Below, piece by piece: positions 47,032 through 58,159 of a stretch of DNA of 64,000 bases. The first letter of the stretch is position 1. Each line of letters starts with the position of its first letter. The position numbers and the translations under genes were made by a program. The DNA is from Carnegiea gigantea (lineage: Eukaryota; Streptophyta; Magnoliopsida; Caryophyllales; Cactaceae), in the NCBI GenBank assembly GCA_029747015.1, contig JAKOGI010000444.1, positions 470,501 through 534,500 of the forward strand. Direction: 5' to 3'. The notes under the pieces are model-generated. The model was not told the origin of the DNA. It did not search any database and was given only the letters and a program-made list of their open reading frames with translations.

Positions 47032-47990
47032 ATGGTGAGGGAATTTCCAGATGTGTTTCCCGATGAAATCCTCAGCATGCCACCTCTTAGAGAGGTTGAG
47101 TTTTGCATCGACATGATCCCCGGGGCCGCACCTATCTTTAGGGCGCCCTATCGGATGGCCGGCATAATTGAAGGAATTAAAGACATAGTTGGAGGAACTC
47201 TTAGAGGAGGGGCATATCTAGCCTAGTACATCCCTGTGGGGAGCCCCGGTTTTATTTGTGAAGAAGAAGGATGGGATCCTAAGACTGTGTATAGATTATC
47301 GAGAGCTAAACAAAATAACGGTCAAGAATCGTTACCCTCTACCCAGGATAGATGACCTATTTAATCAGTTACGGGGCGCGAGGACCTTTTCTAAAATAAA
47401 CCTTTGTTTGGGGTACCATTAACTCCGAATTAGGGATAAGGATATATCCAAGACTGCCTTCTGCACCTGATACGAACACTATGAGTTTGTGGTGATGCCC
47501 CTTGGCCTCACCAACGCCCCGGCAGCATTCATGAACCTTATAAACAGGGTCTTCAAACCCTACTTAGATCAATTCGTGGTGGTATTCGTAGATAATATCC
47601 TAATCTACTCGAGGACCCCAGAGGAGCATGCCCACTGCCTACGAACAGCCCTGGAGATATTGAGGAGAAACGAGTTGTATGCCAAATTATCAAAGTGTGA
47701 GTTTTGGTTAGGAAAGGTAGCATTTCTGGGATACGTCGTCTCCAACGAGGGAGTGTCGGTGGACCCCCAAAAGATAGAGGCTGTGACAAACTGGCCCAGA
47801 CCTAAGAACCCGACGGAAGTAAGGAGTTACTTGGGTTTGGTAGGGTACTATCGCAGATTTATTCAAAATTTCTCAAAAATTTCCACCCCGCTTACCAACT
47901 TGACCAGGAAGGTCACTAAGTATGAATGGACAGAACAATGTGGGAAAACATTCTAGGAGCTTAAAAAGAGACTGACGAGTGCACTGATAC
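47032..47990 (+). pseudogene. Element D reverse transcriptase
   Basis: VREFPDVFPDEILSMPPLRE opens RT. A frameshift lies near 47165, after which one frame serves to beyond 49600. [20 protein letters not shown] and [20 protein letters not shown] are well conserved. The first catalytic Asp region reads KINLCLGYH (Asn instead of Asp) and the YVDD box reads [11 protein letters not shown] (second Asp is Asn), so two of three catalytic Asp are lost. Stops lie near 47419, 47468 and 47955. [19 protein letters not shown] and [13 protein letters not shown] close it. Confidence 0.92.
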
Positions 47991-48380
47991 TGGCCTTACC
48001 TACTACTGACAAGGACTTCGTAGTGTATAGCGATGCCTCTAGGAGTGGGTTGGGGTGTGTGTTAATGCAAGAGGGCCGCGTTATAGCTTATGCCTCGCGG
48101 CAACTGAAGATACATGAGCAAAACTACTCGACTCATGACCTGGAATTAGCAGTTGTTGTGTTTGCGCTTAAGATATGGAGGCATTACTTGTACGGGGTAC
48201 GCTGTGAGGTTTTCACCAACCACCAGAGTTTGAAATACCTTTTTTCACAAAAGGATCTAAACCTGACACAGACAAGGTGGTTAGAGTTCCTGAAGGATTA
48301 CGATATTCATTTCCATTACCATCCGGGGAAGGCTAACGTCGTGGTGGATGCGTTGAGTCATCAACCATACCCAACACTGA
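47991..48380 (+). pseudogene. Element D RNase H
   Basis: One open frame from 48023: [38 protein letters not shown] and [18 protein letters not shown]. The Asp of the usual TDHQSL block is Asn. [12 protein letters not shown] ends the domain. It has no stop, making this the best preserved part of element D, but a key residue is changed. Confidence 0.92.
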
Positions 48381-49640
48381 GCTTCTTGCCGGCACTTCCG
48401 AATGCGTTGTGTGAGGAATTTCGGAAGTTAGAATTCAACGTGGTCACCCCGAGGGCAAAGCCTATGCTATGCACCTTGGAAGCACAGCCGGCACTCATTG
48501 AGGAGATTCGAGTGGCTTAGGCTATGGACCCCCAACTCGAGCGAATCAGGGAGGAGATATTAGTGGGAAAGGCACCTGGGTTTGTAATTCATGAAGATGG
48601 CACCATTTGATTTCATAACCGGGTGTATGTGCCAGCCGTAGAGGCACTTAAGAAGAAAATTTTATACGAGGGTCACAACACTCCGCACTCGGCACACCCT
48701 GGGGGAAACAAGCTGTACAAAGACCTAAAGAGGACATTCTGGTAGAGTAACATGAAACAGGAACTGGCTAATTGCGTGGTAAAGTGCTTAACTTGTCAAA
48801 GGGTGAAGATAAAACATCAACGACTAGTGGGACTGTTACAACCTCTAGATGTCCACGAGTGAAAGTGGGACTCGGAATCTATGGATTTTGTGGTGGGTCT
48901 ACCGTTGACTCAACGGAAGAAGAACGCGATTTGGGTTATCGTGGATAGGCTTATAAAAATCGCGCACTTCATAGCCATAAGAAATACTTGGATCCTAGAC
49001 CAGTTAGCTCGAGCATACCTCGAAGAGATAGTGTGACTACACGGGATACCTAGCTCTATCGTGTCAGATCGGGACACCAGGTTTTAGTCGGATTTCTGGT
49101 AGAAGCTGTAGGAAGCATTTGGGACGTTGCTGCATTTTACCACTACGTTCTACCCAGCTACGTACGGGCAAACCAAACGCACTATTCAAACATTAGAAGA
49201 CATGCTAAGAGCTTGCGTTTTGGACTTTAAGAGTGCGTGGGACGAGCAGCTGGCATTGATCGAGTTCTCTTACAACAACAGTTACCACGCGAGTATTGGC
49301 ATGGCCCCGTATGAGACACTGTACGGGAGAAAATGCAGAACTCTGCTCTGTTGGCAGGAGATCGATGAAGCCTTGACTATTGGGCCAGAGTTAATCCAAG
49401 CCACCACGAATAAAATAAGATTGATTCAGGAACGTATGAGAGCCGCCCAGAGTCGCCAGAAGAGCTATGCCGATCGGAGGTGTAGGCCCCTTGAGTTCCA
49501 AGTAGGGGATCAAGTATTCCTCCGAGTTTCCCCGACCAAGGGAATCACACGATTTGGGATAGCAGGAAAGCTTAGCCTAAGGTATATCGAGCCGTACCAA
49601 GTCATACAGAGAATTGGGAAAGTAGCTTACTGACTGGAGC
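48381..49640 (+). pseudogene. Element D integrase
   Basis: The HHCC zinc motif is complete (HNTPHSAHPGGNKLY and VVKCLTCQRVK). ESMDFVVGLP and SIVSDRDTRF carry the two Asp. The catalytic Glu position reads GQTKRTIQTLEDML, with Lys instead of Glu, so the DDE triad is broken. ALIEFSYNNSYHASIGMAPY and FQVGDQVFLRVSPTKGI follow. Stops lie at about 48518, 48609, 48743, 48860, 49035, 49086, 49100, 49112 and 49631. Confidence 0.92.
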
Positions 49641-49915
49641 TACCGCCCGAACTCCCAAGAATACATAGTGTGTTTCATGTGTCGCAATTATGGAAATACA
49701 TCCCAAATCCCTCACATATAATCGAGCCTGATCCTATACAACTCTGGAAGACCTGTCACATCAGGAGCAGCCTATACAGATCTTGGATCGGCGGGAAAAG
49801 CACCTCCGTAGGAAGACAGTGCCTGTCCTTTGGGCCAATCATGAGATGTCTGAAGCTACTTGGGAGCCGGAGCAGGAAATGCAAGATAAATACCATCACT
49901 TGTTCCTATAACCAG
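49641..49915 (+). pseudogene. Element D integrase C-terminal end with chromodomain-like tail
   Basis: 49670 onward reads VFHVSQLWKYIPNPSHIIEP and then shifts frame near 49745. The new frame gives LDRREKHLRRKTVPV and LWANHEMSEATWEPEQEM, the chromodomain-type tail of Tekay elements, which in intact members targets insertion to heterochromatin by reading histone marks. One frameshift separates it from the core. Confidence 0.85.
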
Positions 49916-49920
49916 GTGGG

Positions 49921-50060
49921 TGAAATTTTCGGGGACGAAACTTTTTTAAGTGTGGTAGTATGTAAAACCCCAAAAATTCATATACATAATGGTACTGTGT
50001 TGCAGCTTAGTGAAGTTTCGGGGGCGAAACTTTCTTAAGTCGGGTAGTATGTAAAACCCC
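49921..50060 (+). repeat. Duplicated polypurine tract and LTR edge of element D
   Basis: Two related blocks, 49921-49972 and 50011-50060, each contain a TTTCGGGG(A/G)CGAAAC module, a short spacer and TAGTATGTAAAACCCC. Between them lie 38 bp. The second block abuts the true LTR (50050); the first would place an LTR start at 49961. Confidence 0.85.
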
Positions 50061-50579
50061 GGAAAATCAAATTGGAAGACCTAGTGACGTGGACCAACCC
50101 TCCTAATCTAAGTTGTTATAAATAGTTTTCGCTACATGTTGTCTTTTGAAACTTTATTTCTACGATGGAAAAAGAAATTTATTTTCCATCTGGGTTATTT
50201 TGTTCCTTTCCTTCGATTTGAATATTTGCGTATTCTGCTTCACACTTCAACTATTTATTGCTTTAATTTCTTTTCCCCTCCTATTTATTTTATTTTGAAA
50301 TTCAACTTTCCCTTCCTAAATTTACCCAAATCGACCCTAGGAAAACAATATGGTATTTCTTCTCTTTTAAATCCATTTCCTTTTTTTTTCTTCTTTCTTT
50401 TTCCTTCCTTTTTTTTTTCCCTTTCTCCTTTCCTTTTCTTTCTCTTGTTTTTCTTTCCTAAAATTTTCCGCCCTTTTTGCCGTGAAAACCCCCTTTTTCA
50501 TTAACCGTAGCGTGAAGAACCCTCCTTTTGTTAACCCTAGTGTGAAAAACCACCCCTTAGTATATTTCTCTCTCTCTTC

Positions 50580-50616
<37 letters not shown>

Positions 50617-53075
50617 TTCTCAGCCACGTCGGCCACCACCACCGCCACCGGCACTCCACCGCCACCACCTCCCTCTCCTCTCCCTTGGTAAGAAACGTGA
50701 TGTGCGGGTGAAACCTTAGTCCCGTGCTCTTCTTTACACACAAAACTTGAGCGCTTATTATTTTCTTTGTGCAATTTTGTTTTGAGATTCAAGATATTGG
50801 TTTTAAAGAGAGCTTTGCATGATTTTCATATTTGAACCTCAAAAAGGGAGATGATTTCATTGCTACTTTTTTGGGTTTACATCAAGGTAAATGCATGGTG
50901 ATATATTTTTTTTTATGTTCTTAACATGAATTTTAACATCTTTCGTGAGTTAGATGACTTGGGGTGGGATTAACATAGTCGAGATTCATGGATAATGGGT
51001 CACAGGTATAAGGAATGTGGATGTTAGGTAAAAGGATTGAGTTTTGGAATGAGGCTTGATGAGAACCTGCCACTATGAAGGACAAAAAATTTCACTTGAC
51101 TTTAGAAAAATTTTTTCTATCGGTGTTCTGGTCTAAAAATCACCAAATTTTAAGGTAGATAGGTCAAGGCGTACTCCACACTACGCCTTTTGAATCGTTG
51201 AATTTCGATGTGTAACGAGAGAGTTATGGCCTACTCATAGGAGACTGCGGGACTGGGGCAGTCAAGGAAGATTTGCATGTTTTCCGGTTTTTGGCCCAGA
51301 TACAGTGAGAATTAGTAAGAATGCAAAACATAAAAGTCATAGAGAATAGGCTCCTCTTTCTGGAATGGGCAAAAGTTTGCATTTTGGATGTCAGATGTGA
51401 AAGTTATGGGGTTATAAAATTTGGCTAGAAAATCTGGGCCAAGTCTGCTGGGTTAGAGTATAGGCTGCGGTTATAGCTACTTTGAAAATTCACCTAGGGT
51501 GAGTCTATGAACCAAAAATCACCAAATTTTTAGAGTGGATACCTCTTGATGTCTCACATACCCCGTTTTGGAATCGGGCCGATTGGGGTAGCATGACCCA
51601 AGTTATAACCAATTTCCAGGCCTAGACAGTCAGTGATATCCCTAAACAAGTGAGAAAACGACCTAGCTCTGTATAAAATCGGGAGAAACCCCAAACATGA
51701 AAAGGGTAGGGGATGCCTCAAAGTTTCTAGATTGGGCTAGAAGTTTTAAATTGGACATTGGGACTAGAAGTTAGGGCCTCTGGAAGGGGGCCTAGATTCT
51801 GGCCCAATCTGAACCCTAGAGTGAGCTTGGATTGGGGGCCCTAAAAGCATGGGTAAATTCTTATAAAAAAAATTATTATAAGCAAGAAAAAGAGCGGGGG
51901 GTAATTCATTTGTGTTAGACTGAGTGTGGGCTATGTGTTGGCCCAGGTGCGGAACAATAAGTTCAGAATAGTAACCGAGCCCGTAACTTGTACGATACCT
52001 AGGTAACAATCATGCCCTAACCCTTCCCCGCATTGGTTGTAACTGTGTGTGCATTGAATATGGTAAGAACTGTTTCGTTTACTAAGCTAAAGGAATGATA
52101 GCATGAGTTAACTGAATGTAACTGCACAATAGAATCTGTATGATGTGATATGCAATGAAATTGAGACCTTATCATGTTTCGTTGGAATTTCCAGCGTCAC
52201 TGTCGTGGTGGTGTTCCTGGGGGAAATGGCTAGGGTTGAATGAACTTATTTATGCTAAATCGACCTTTAATAAGGAGAAACGAAATAAATAACTGTGAAG
52301 GCTGAATTGGGTGAGATGTTAATCGGACTGTGCTGATTGAAGGCCACTAGCCTTCCCCGGGGAACTAGTGCATGCATGGGAGCGACCAGGTGTTCTACTA
52401 TGACGTGGGCCAAGTTAGTGGTAACCACCCCTGTCGACAGTAGGCCAGGAAAGGGTAATGGTAACTGCTTGAGTAGTAGTAGGCCAGGAACGAGTTAAGC
52501 TGCTGCGTTAAACTAAAGCGCCGGCCATAAGACGCAGTGGGGTCGTTCACTTAAAATCTGACTGTTGTATTTTGGATCATAAATCATGGAATTTCATCTC
52601 TGAGAGCTGGTAACCATGGAAGGCTATATTAATGTGTCATGGGAGTCTTGTTGTTTTTCTTTATCCCCCTTAAAAAGTTTTTAAAATGAATTTATGTGCG
52701 TAGTTGACTGTTAGGGGTACTTGTTTACTGAGTTTATCTCACATTTATAGAATGTTTTGGTTTTAGGTGATTTAGTCATGCATAGGGCTGGGGAACTGAA
52801 AGTAGAGCGAGGCCCGAGCGCCTGAGCCAAAGAAGATGGAAGTTTAGTTGTTAGAATAAAGTTATTATGAACATTGGTTGAATTAGTTGTTGTTATGAAG
52901 TTTGAACGATGTGGGGATCGAAACATTATTAAAAATTTTGTATTAATCGTTATTTGATGTCCAGCCTGGTATTTCCAAGAAGAGAATATGGCGGTAACAC
53001 TCCAAATAGGTTCCGCTGCCACATAGGATTAAAATTAGTAAATAAGAACTGAAATTAGAATTTCGAGGTGTTACA
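50050..53075 (+). repeat. Element D 3' LTR
   Basis: 3026 bp, TGTAAAACCCCGG to GAGGTGTTACA. The stem-loop region (52390-52490) is kept but stems 2 and 3 are weakened by substitutions. Confidence 0.95.
50577..50613 (+). repeat. TC microsatellite in element D 3' LTR
   Basis: A run of about 15-18 TC units in the 3' LTR; the 5' LTR has only a few units at the matching place (about 41235-41265). Confidence 0.85.
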
Positions 53076-53080
53076 TAAGG

Positions 53081-53254
53081 ACATAGGCATTTCTGAAGAA
53101 TTTGGGGCTATTTGAGTTTGCAAATTATTAGCCCTATTATGCAAGGGAAATCAGTCTAGAATAAGGTGGATAGGGTGATTTGTAGAAACTTTGATACTTT
53201 AAACTTGTTTGCTATTATGGAAACTAAGGCGTAAAGATAATAGATTTTTAAGAT
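53081..53254. other. Ancestral sequence right of element D
   Basis: Short stretch continuing the pre-insertion sequence. No ORF or repeat recognised. Confidence 0.5.
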
Positions 53255-54250
53255 AAGGTATGATGAGTGCATCGGATAGAGTCTATGACTTTAATGAAGC
53301 AACACATAACAAAGTTAGTGAATGTAGATTGTAAAGAACTTAGAGACATATAATTTTTGATGATGTTCATCCAAATCAATCTTTAGCTATGTTCCCACCT
53401 AAGGCCTCTTGCTAGGCCTTAGGATTCAATCAATTCACTATATTATGGAGATAGATATATAGAGCCCTTTGACTCCTTCTTGGAATCAAAGTTTTGTTAA
53501 GGCACTCTAACAAGCATCAACTTCTAGAGTTCTCAAACTATAAGAAGGATACTGGCCAACAAAAGCATCTCTACTCCTTGTTGCCTGCAAAGTTTTCCTA
53601 AAGCACTCTGTAATAGCCTTCTTACAATATAAGAAAAGCACTATAACTTCTTACTAACAGATATAGATTTCTCAAGGCACTTTGACAGGCCTTAACTCCC
53701 AAAGTACACTCGCTCCGAAGAGGGCAATGTTCACAATATAGGAGTGGTCACTTTTACTTTCACTTAGTACACTCATAGTACAAAGAATTTAAATGTAACC
53801 TTTAATATGGTTCTTCTATTTGTAGATCATCCTTGCCACTCTTGAACCATTAAATGGACTTAATATAGTCATTATGTGCTTCTTTGAATTTTAGCGTTTG
53901 ATCTTGAGATGTAGCGATATGCATAGTGAGTTTAACATCTATTTTGAGGACTCTAACTCTTTCCTTCTTTTGTACATTCTTTTATTTCAACCTTAATTAA
54001 CTTTTGCTCAAAAGAAATGACTATGTTGTCTTTTATTTTAATATGACAACCCTTGAGTATTTAATGCTTGATGTTGGACATTAGTAATTTCCATGCCATT
54101 TTTAGTTTCAACTTGCTTGGCTGCTTGGCTGCTTGTAGTTAGTTTCTTCCTCAGCTTGATGCTTTACCATCCCTCAATGTGCTTTGATTTTGAGTGTTAA
54201 ACTAGATTTTTAGTTATGCTAATGGCACCCGAATTGTTACATTTAAGAGG
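53255..54250 (-). repeat. Copia-type 3' LTR-like region (minus)
   Basis: Reverse-strand similarity to 28740-29260, including a CTACAAATAGAAGAACCAT stretch near 53830 and several TGCCTTGAGAAATCT-type segments. It lies on the 3' side of the copia pol remnant, so it is probably its LTR, but edges and polypurine tract are not resolved. Confidence 0.55.
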
Positions 54251-54289
54251 CACTCCTTTATGGTCAATTTTAAGATCTCTGACTAGTTG

Positions 54290-56090
54290 TGACGTTTATG
54301 ATAATTGAGCGCAACGAGTTCTAACTACTATGTGTTATGCTATAGCTGTTGATAGAGCCATTCATTTCTGTTTCTTATCTTACCATCAAATAAGTGATTG
54401 ATCAAGGGATTAGCATTATCTTTAGGTACCCTTTATATTTACTTTATATCCACTATAATCGACATCATGGTATCCTGCAAGCTTAAAGTTATCTCCTTTT
54501 AGATAGTAAATGCCAACGTTTAGAGTCCCTTACAAGTATTTGAGTATCCTTCACATAGCATGGAGGTGTGATTCCTTAGGAGATGACTAGAATTTTATAC
54601 AGAGACACACCACTGAGCACTATTTCTAGCTTGTTTGAAGTTAGATATAAGAATGTTCTACTCATGCCCCCTTTATATTTTCTAAGATATTCCTTTTTCA
54701 CAGCATCCTTTGTTAAGTTTGCTTCAGGTTGACATATAAGTTTTATTAGACTTGCAATTTGACATATTGTACTTGTAATGTAGTTCCTTGATGTAGTTTG
54801 ACTGGTTGGTGAAGATTCCCTCTTCACGTTGTTTGAATTGCAACATAAGGAAAAAGTTCAATTCTTCAACACGTCTTATTTCAAACCATTTACTTATAAT
54901 ACCATATAACTCTTACCATTTTGGTCCCTACAATAGGCTAACCTTAGGTCTAGTGGTCAAGATCTGTAGTTTGTTCCCCTCAAACTAGTTTTGCTCTTCT
55001 TATAGGGCCATCTTCTAGTCATCATCTTTCAGAGCCTCTTAGTGACTTTAGGTTCAATAAAGATGTAAATGAATGAAAAGTATAGAAACTTTTGATTGAG
55101 GAGTGAGTTCTTACATCGCTATGGACGTCAGATATCACATTTTTCAACTAGATGAGCTAATTGATACTTAAACCCTCTTTTTGGCTTTTGCATTTGTTCT
55201 CTCAGAGTGACAAGAGGATTAAAGTCTTAAGGATTTTAATGCTTCTCAGACGGTTGACTCTGATTAAGATCTTTTTAGTCACAGGTTGTACTACTTTTTC
55301 TTCTTGATCTCTAACAATATAGTTCAATTGAAATTCTTGGAAAGAAGATGAGGTGACATATCCATCATTAGTCTCATCAAAGATAACATGAATGCTTTCT
55401 TCAATGATTTTTGTGCTGTCATTGTAAACTTTATAAGCCTTGCTGTGGAATCAGTATACCCAAAAAATATATTCGTCACTCTCGGCATCAAATTTACGAA
55501 GATTAATCTTACCAAGGTCATGATTGTTATTCTTCCTTCAAAAGGCCTTAATATGAGATACATTTGGCTTCTTTATGTTGAGTACTTATAAGGACTCTTC
55601 TTTAAAATTGGTCTCATCAGGCATCTATTGAGAATGTAATTTCTTGTGCTTATTGCTTCTTACCTTAAGAGTTTTTTAAGATCACTACCATAAATCATGC
55701 TCCTTGCCATGTCTTCAAGGGTTTTATTTCTTCTTTCAACCACTCCACTTTTTTTGTAGGGTTTTGAGCCCTAAAGTTGTGAGAAATGTGATGTTTCTTC
55801 TATAGTCAAACAAATTTCATGATCAAACTCACTTTCATGGTCACTTCTACTAGCCGTCATCCATTGACACCTACACTTGCTTAATTACTCTGGCAAATTC
55901 GATGAAGGTTTTGAGTTTTTCTTTCAGAAATAAAGTCCATGTGTGCATAGAATGATTATCAACAATAACAAACATATAGTTGCTTCCACCAGGACTTTGA
56001 ATTCTAATATGCTTGCATAGATTCATACACAGTACTTTAAGAAGTTTGGTGGTTGATGAACATTTAATTAACTTAGAGGAGACTCTGACT
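54290..56090 (-). pseudogene. Copia pol remnant (minus)
   Basis: In minus order: integrase at 55690-56040 with SPGGSNYMFVIVDNHSMHTW and SGVVERRNKTLEDMARSMI; the post-integrase block at 55324-55563 with FFGYTDSTARLIKF; the start of RT near 55020-55300; the second half of RT at 54780-54880 with EELNFFLMLQFKQREEG and, at 54576-54827, TFLYLTSNKLEIVLS; RNase H at 54330-54530 with LAGYHDVDYSGYKVNIKG. The YVDD region is missing, so an internal deletion removed the middle of RT. Stops and shifts throughout; dead copy of an older copia element distinct from element C. Confidence 0.8.
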
Positions 56091-56289
56091 TATATACCTT
56101 TGACACATGGATTCGTATGACCTATACTTCCGTGTCAAAGCTAATATACGTCACGGCTATTACAGCATAGTTTTCATATCAATCTCACAGAGACCAAGTG
56201 TAGTCTATTGAGTTTGAACCTCTTATAAAAGGCTAAGCCACTAAATTTTCAACTGGATGTCTCAACTACCACTATTTAATTATTGGAAG
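56091..56289. other. Unassigned short stretch
   Basis: Between the copia integrase remnant and an Athila LTR-like fragment. Nothing recognised. Confidence 0.4.
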
Positions 56290-56868
56290 TTTAATCAGAC
56301 TAACGGCATCTAGGGAATTGCTTCACCTAGTAAAGAGTTAGATCATTGGATATAGTTATGCACTTTATCTAAATTGGAATATTCAAGGGAGTGCAATCAG
56401 ACAAAAGACTCAATCTTTTCTTTTGAAACAAACTAAATTGCCTAAACTAACCCAATTAACATTGTTTCAAATATCCTTGGTTTAGTTTTGGTTAGGTATT
56501 CTTGATTGCTAATATTTTCCTCTTACCAAACAACTGTTTTTCAAAAATTCATCAAATCAAGTTCTAACTTCTTGTTCTAATAGTCAGTTTCTCCTTTTAG
56601 GACTTCACTCAACTATCAAATGTATGCATGCAAATCTGACCAAAACTTACTCAAAACAGTTCATCCACAAGATAAAATTCAATCAAACTAATTGGATGAA
56701 GAGTAAATGTTAAAAATTAGAGATCCAACATCAATATTTTGACTAACAAGTCCCTAGATTTTAAAAAATTAATCACACAAAATGGAATTATCAAACATCT
56801 AAACAAAAGTTCAAGAAGAAATTAAAAGGGAAGAAAAATTTAGCAACAATGGTAGTCTTCAATGGCTT
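56290..56868 (-). repeat. Athila LTR-like fragment next to element E
   Basis: Base order resembles 57040-57560 inside the element E LTR (for example AAATTGCCTAAACTAA against AAATTTGCCTAAACTAA, in the same order with flanking similarity). It is probably part of an older related LTR into which E inserted. Confidence 0.5.
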
Positions 56869-58147
56869 TGATCATACTACTGCAAGTGCATAGATTGTTG
56901 TAGTATAGATAAAAGATATCATTTCTCAATGACTAATTGTAACTTACTAAGTCTTGCATATCAGAATGTGCTAAGGAAAATTCTGGTTTAAGTGGACTCG
57001 ATTTAACGATAGTAAATAAACTTTTCTAAATCAATAGGGGAAAAACATTTAGGAATTCTCATAGTTGTGAAAGGAAATTGGATCAAAAATAATGAATATG
57101 TGCTTTCTTCTAACTGGTTAATTCGAGGAATTGTAATCTCTTCAAAAACTCAGTCTATGCTTTCGAAATCAACTAAATTTGCCTAAACTAAACAAAAGTC
57201 ATTCTTTCAAACTAACTTGCCTTAATTCAAGTTCAATGTCTTCGATTACTTACTAGTCCTCCTCACATACAAATCTCTCTATTGAGATGAAGTTATGTTA
57301 GATATAATCAAGCAATCCAACAACCAAATGTCACCTGTCAATTTTTCACTTGATTGTTTCAAAAGTGCAAGCAAATTTCGACCAAAAATCAACTCACAGT
57401 AATCCAAATACTTGATAGAACGAAATCAAACCAATCATGAAAATAAGCACAATTGTATAGATTAAAACATAATCCAACAACACATCCATAAACTACTGAA
57501 TCCCCAGACTAAAAAAAACTAATCAAACATGATAAAAGATTAAGAAACTAACCAATGATTGGTGAAATCTGAGTGAGAAGGGGATTGACTGAGATGATCT
57601 TCAACCAAGGGCTTCAGTATTGCCTCAAAAACAAACTCTCACACTCAAGACTCACACCAACACAATAACCAAACTATAAACTACAAAATTTGAGAAAGAA
57701 ACTAAAGCACTAATCTATGCTACTCTGTACTTTTGCTTTGCTTGGAATGATCTTGGATGCCCTCTACTATTGTAGAACGTCACTTTTTATAGAGAGGCTC
57801 GGTCGATGTCAGCCTCACAGCTGAGGGCAAATGAAAAGACAGTAGTTACGGGCTCACCACGATTCGTGGGGTGCACCATGGTCCGACTGTGGTTAGTGCT
57901 AGAATCGAGTTTTGCTCATTCTTTGCTTTACGGGCATGGCATAACATGGATGACCTGGGGGAGGTCAAAATACAACCATTGAAGGAAAAATGTCGGGTAA
58001 TAAGGCTAAAAATTCTGTAAAACACATCAAATAACTGTACCAAGCATAAATCGAGAATAAGAGACTAAATAACAACTTAAAGCACAACATTCTCCTAAAA
58101 ACGACATATAATAGCCCTAAAATGATATACATATTAAGCACTTATCA
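56869..58147 (-). repeat. Element E 3' LTR
   Basis: 1279 bp, TGATCATACTACTGC to AAGCACTTATCA. The TGAT/ATCA edges match those of element A. The left edge is inferred from the TG and from similarity of ACTGCAAGTGCATAG to the start of the element A LTR. Confidence 0.7.
57783..57791 (-). promoter_or_regulatory. TATA-like box of element E LTR
   Basis: Minus strand TATAAAAAG, same form as in element A. Inferred promoter. Confidence 0.5.
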
Positions 58148-58159
58148 AACTTCCCCATG
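58148..58159 (-). other. Element E polypurine tract
   Basis: Minus strand ACATGGGGAAGTT, then the LTR start TGATAAGTGC. Further upstream on this strand lies TTGCTTGAGGACAAG, a usual companion of this tract. Confidence 0.8.

Larger units (their letters stand above)
40713..53075 (+). mobile_element. Element D: Ty3/gypsy chromovirus (Tekay/Del-like)
   Basis: Long LTRs (3040 and 3026 bp) flank a primer site for initiator tRNA-Met, an extra ORF, gag, PR, RT, RH, IN and a chromodomain-like tail. The target duplication is a perfect TAAGG (40708-40712, 53076-53080). The total is 12,363 bp. LTR length, IN C terminus and the polypurine region (GAAGTTTCGGGGGCGAAAC) fit the Tekay/Del lineage. LTRs differ by about 6-7 percent by eye. 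Many in-frame stops are present, nearly all explainable by C-to-T or G-to-A change. Confidence 0.95.

Noticed and set aside
50367..50792. Minus-strand frame of 141 codons, Lys/Glu-rich
   Set aside because: Translation of the pyrimidine tract and TC microsatellite within an LTR.
54990..55320. A host gene fragment near the copia remnant
   Set aside because: Order and motifs are explained by the linker and start of copia RT.
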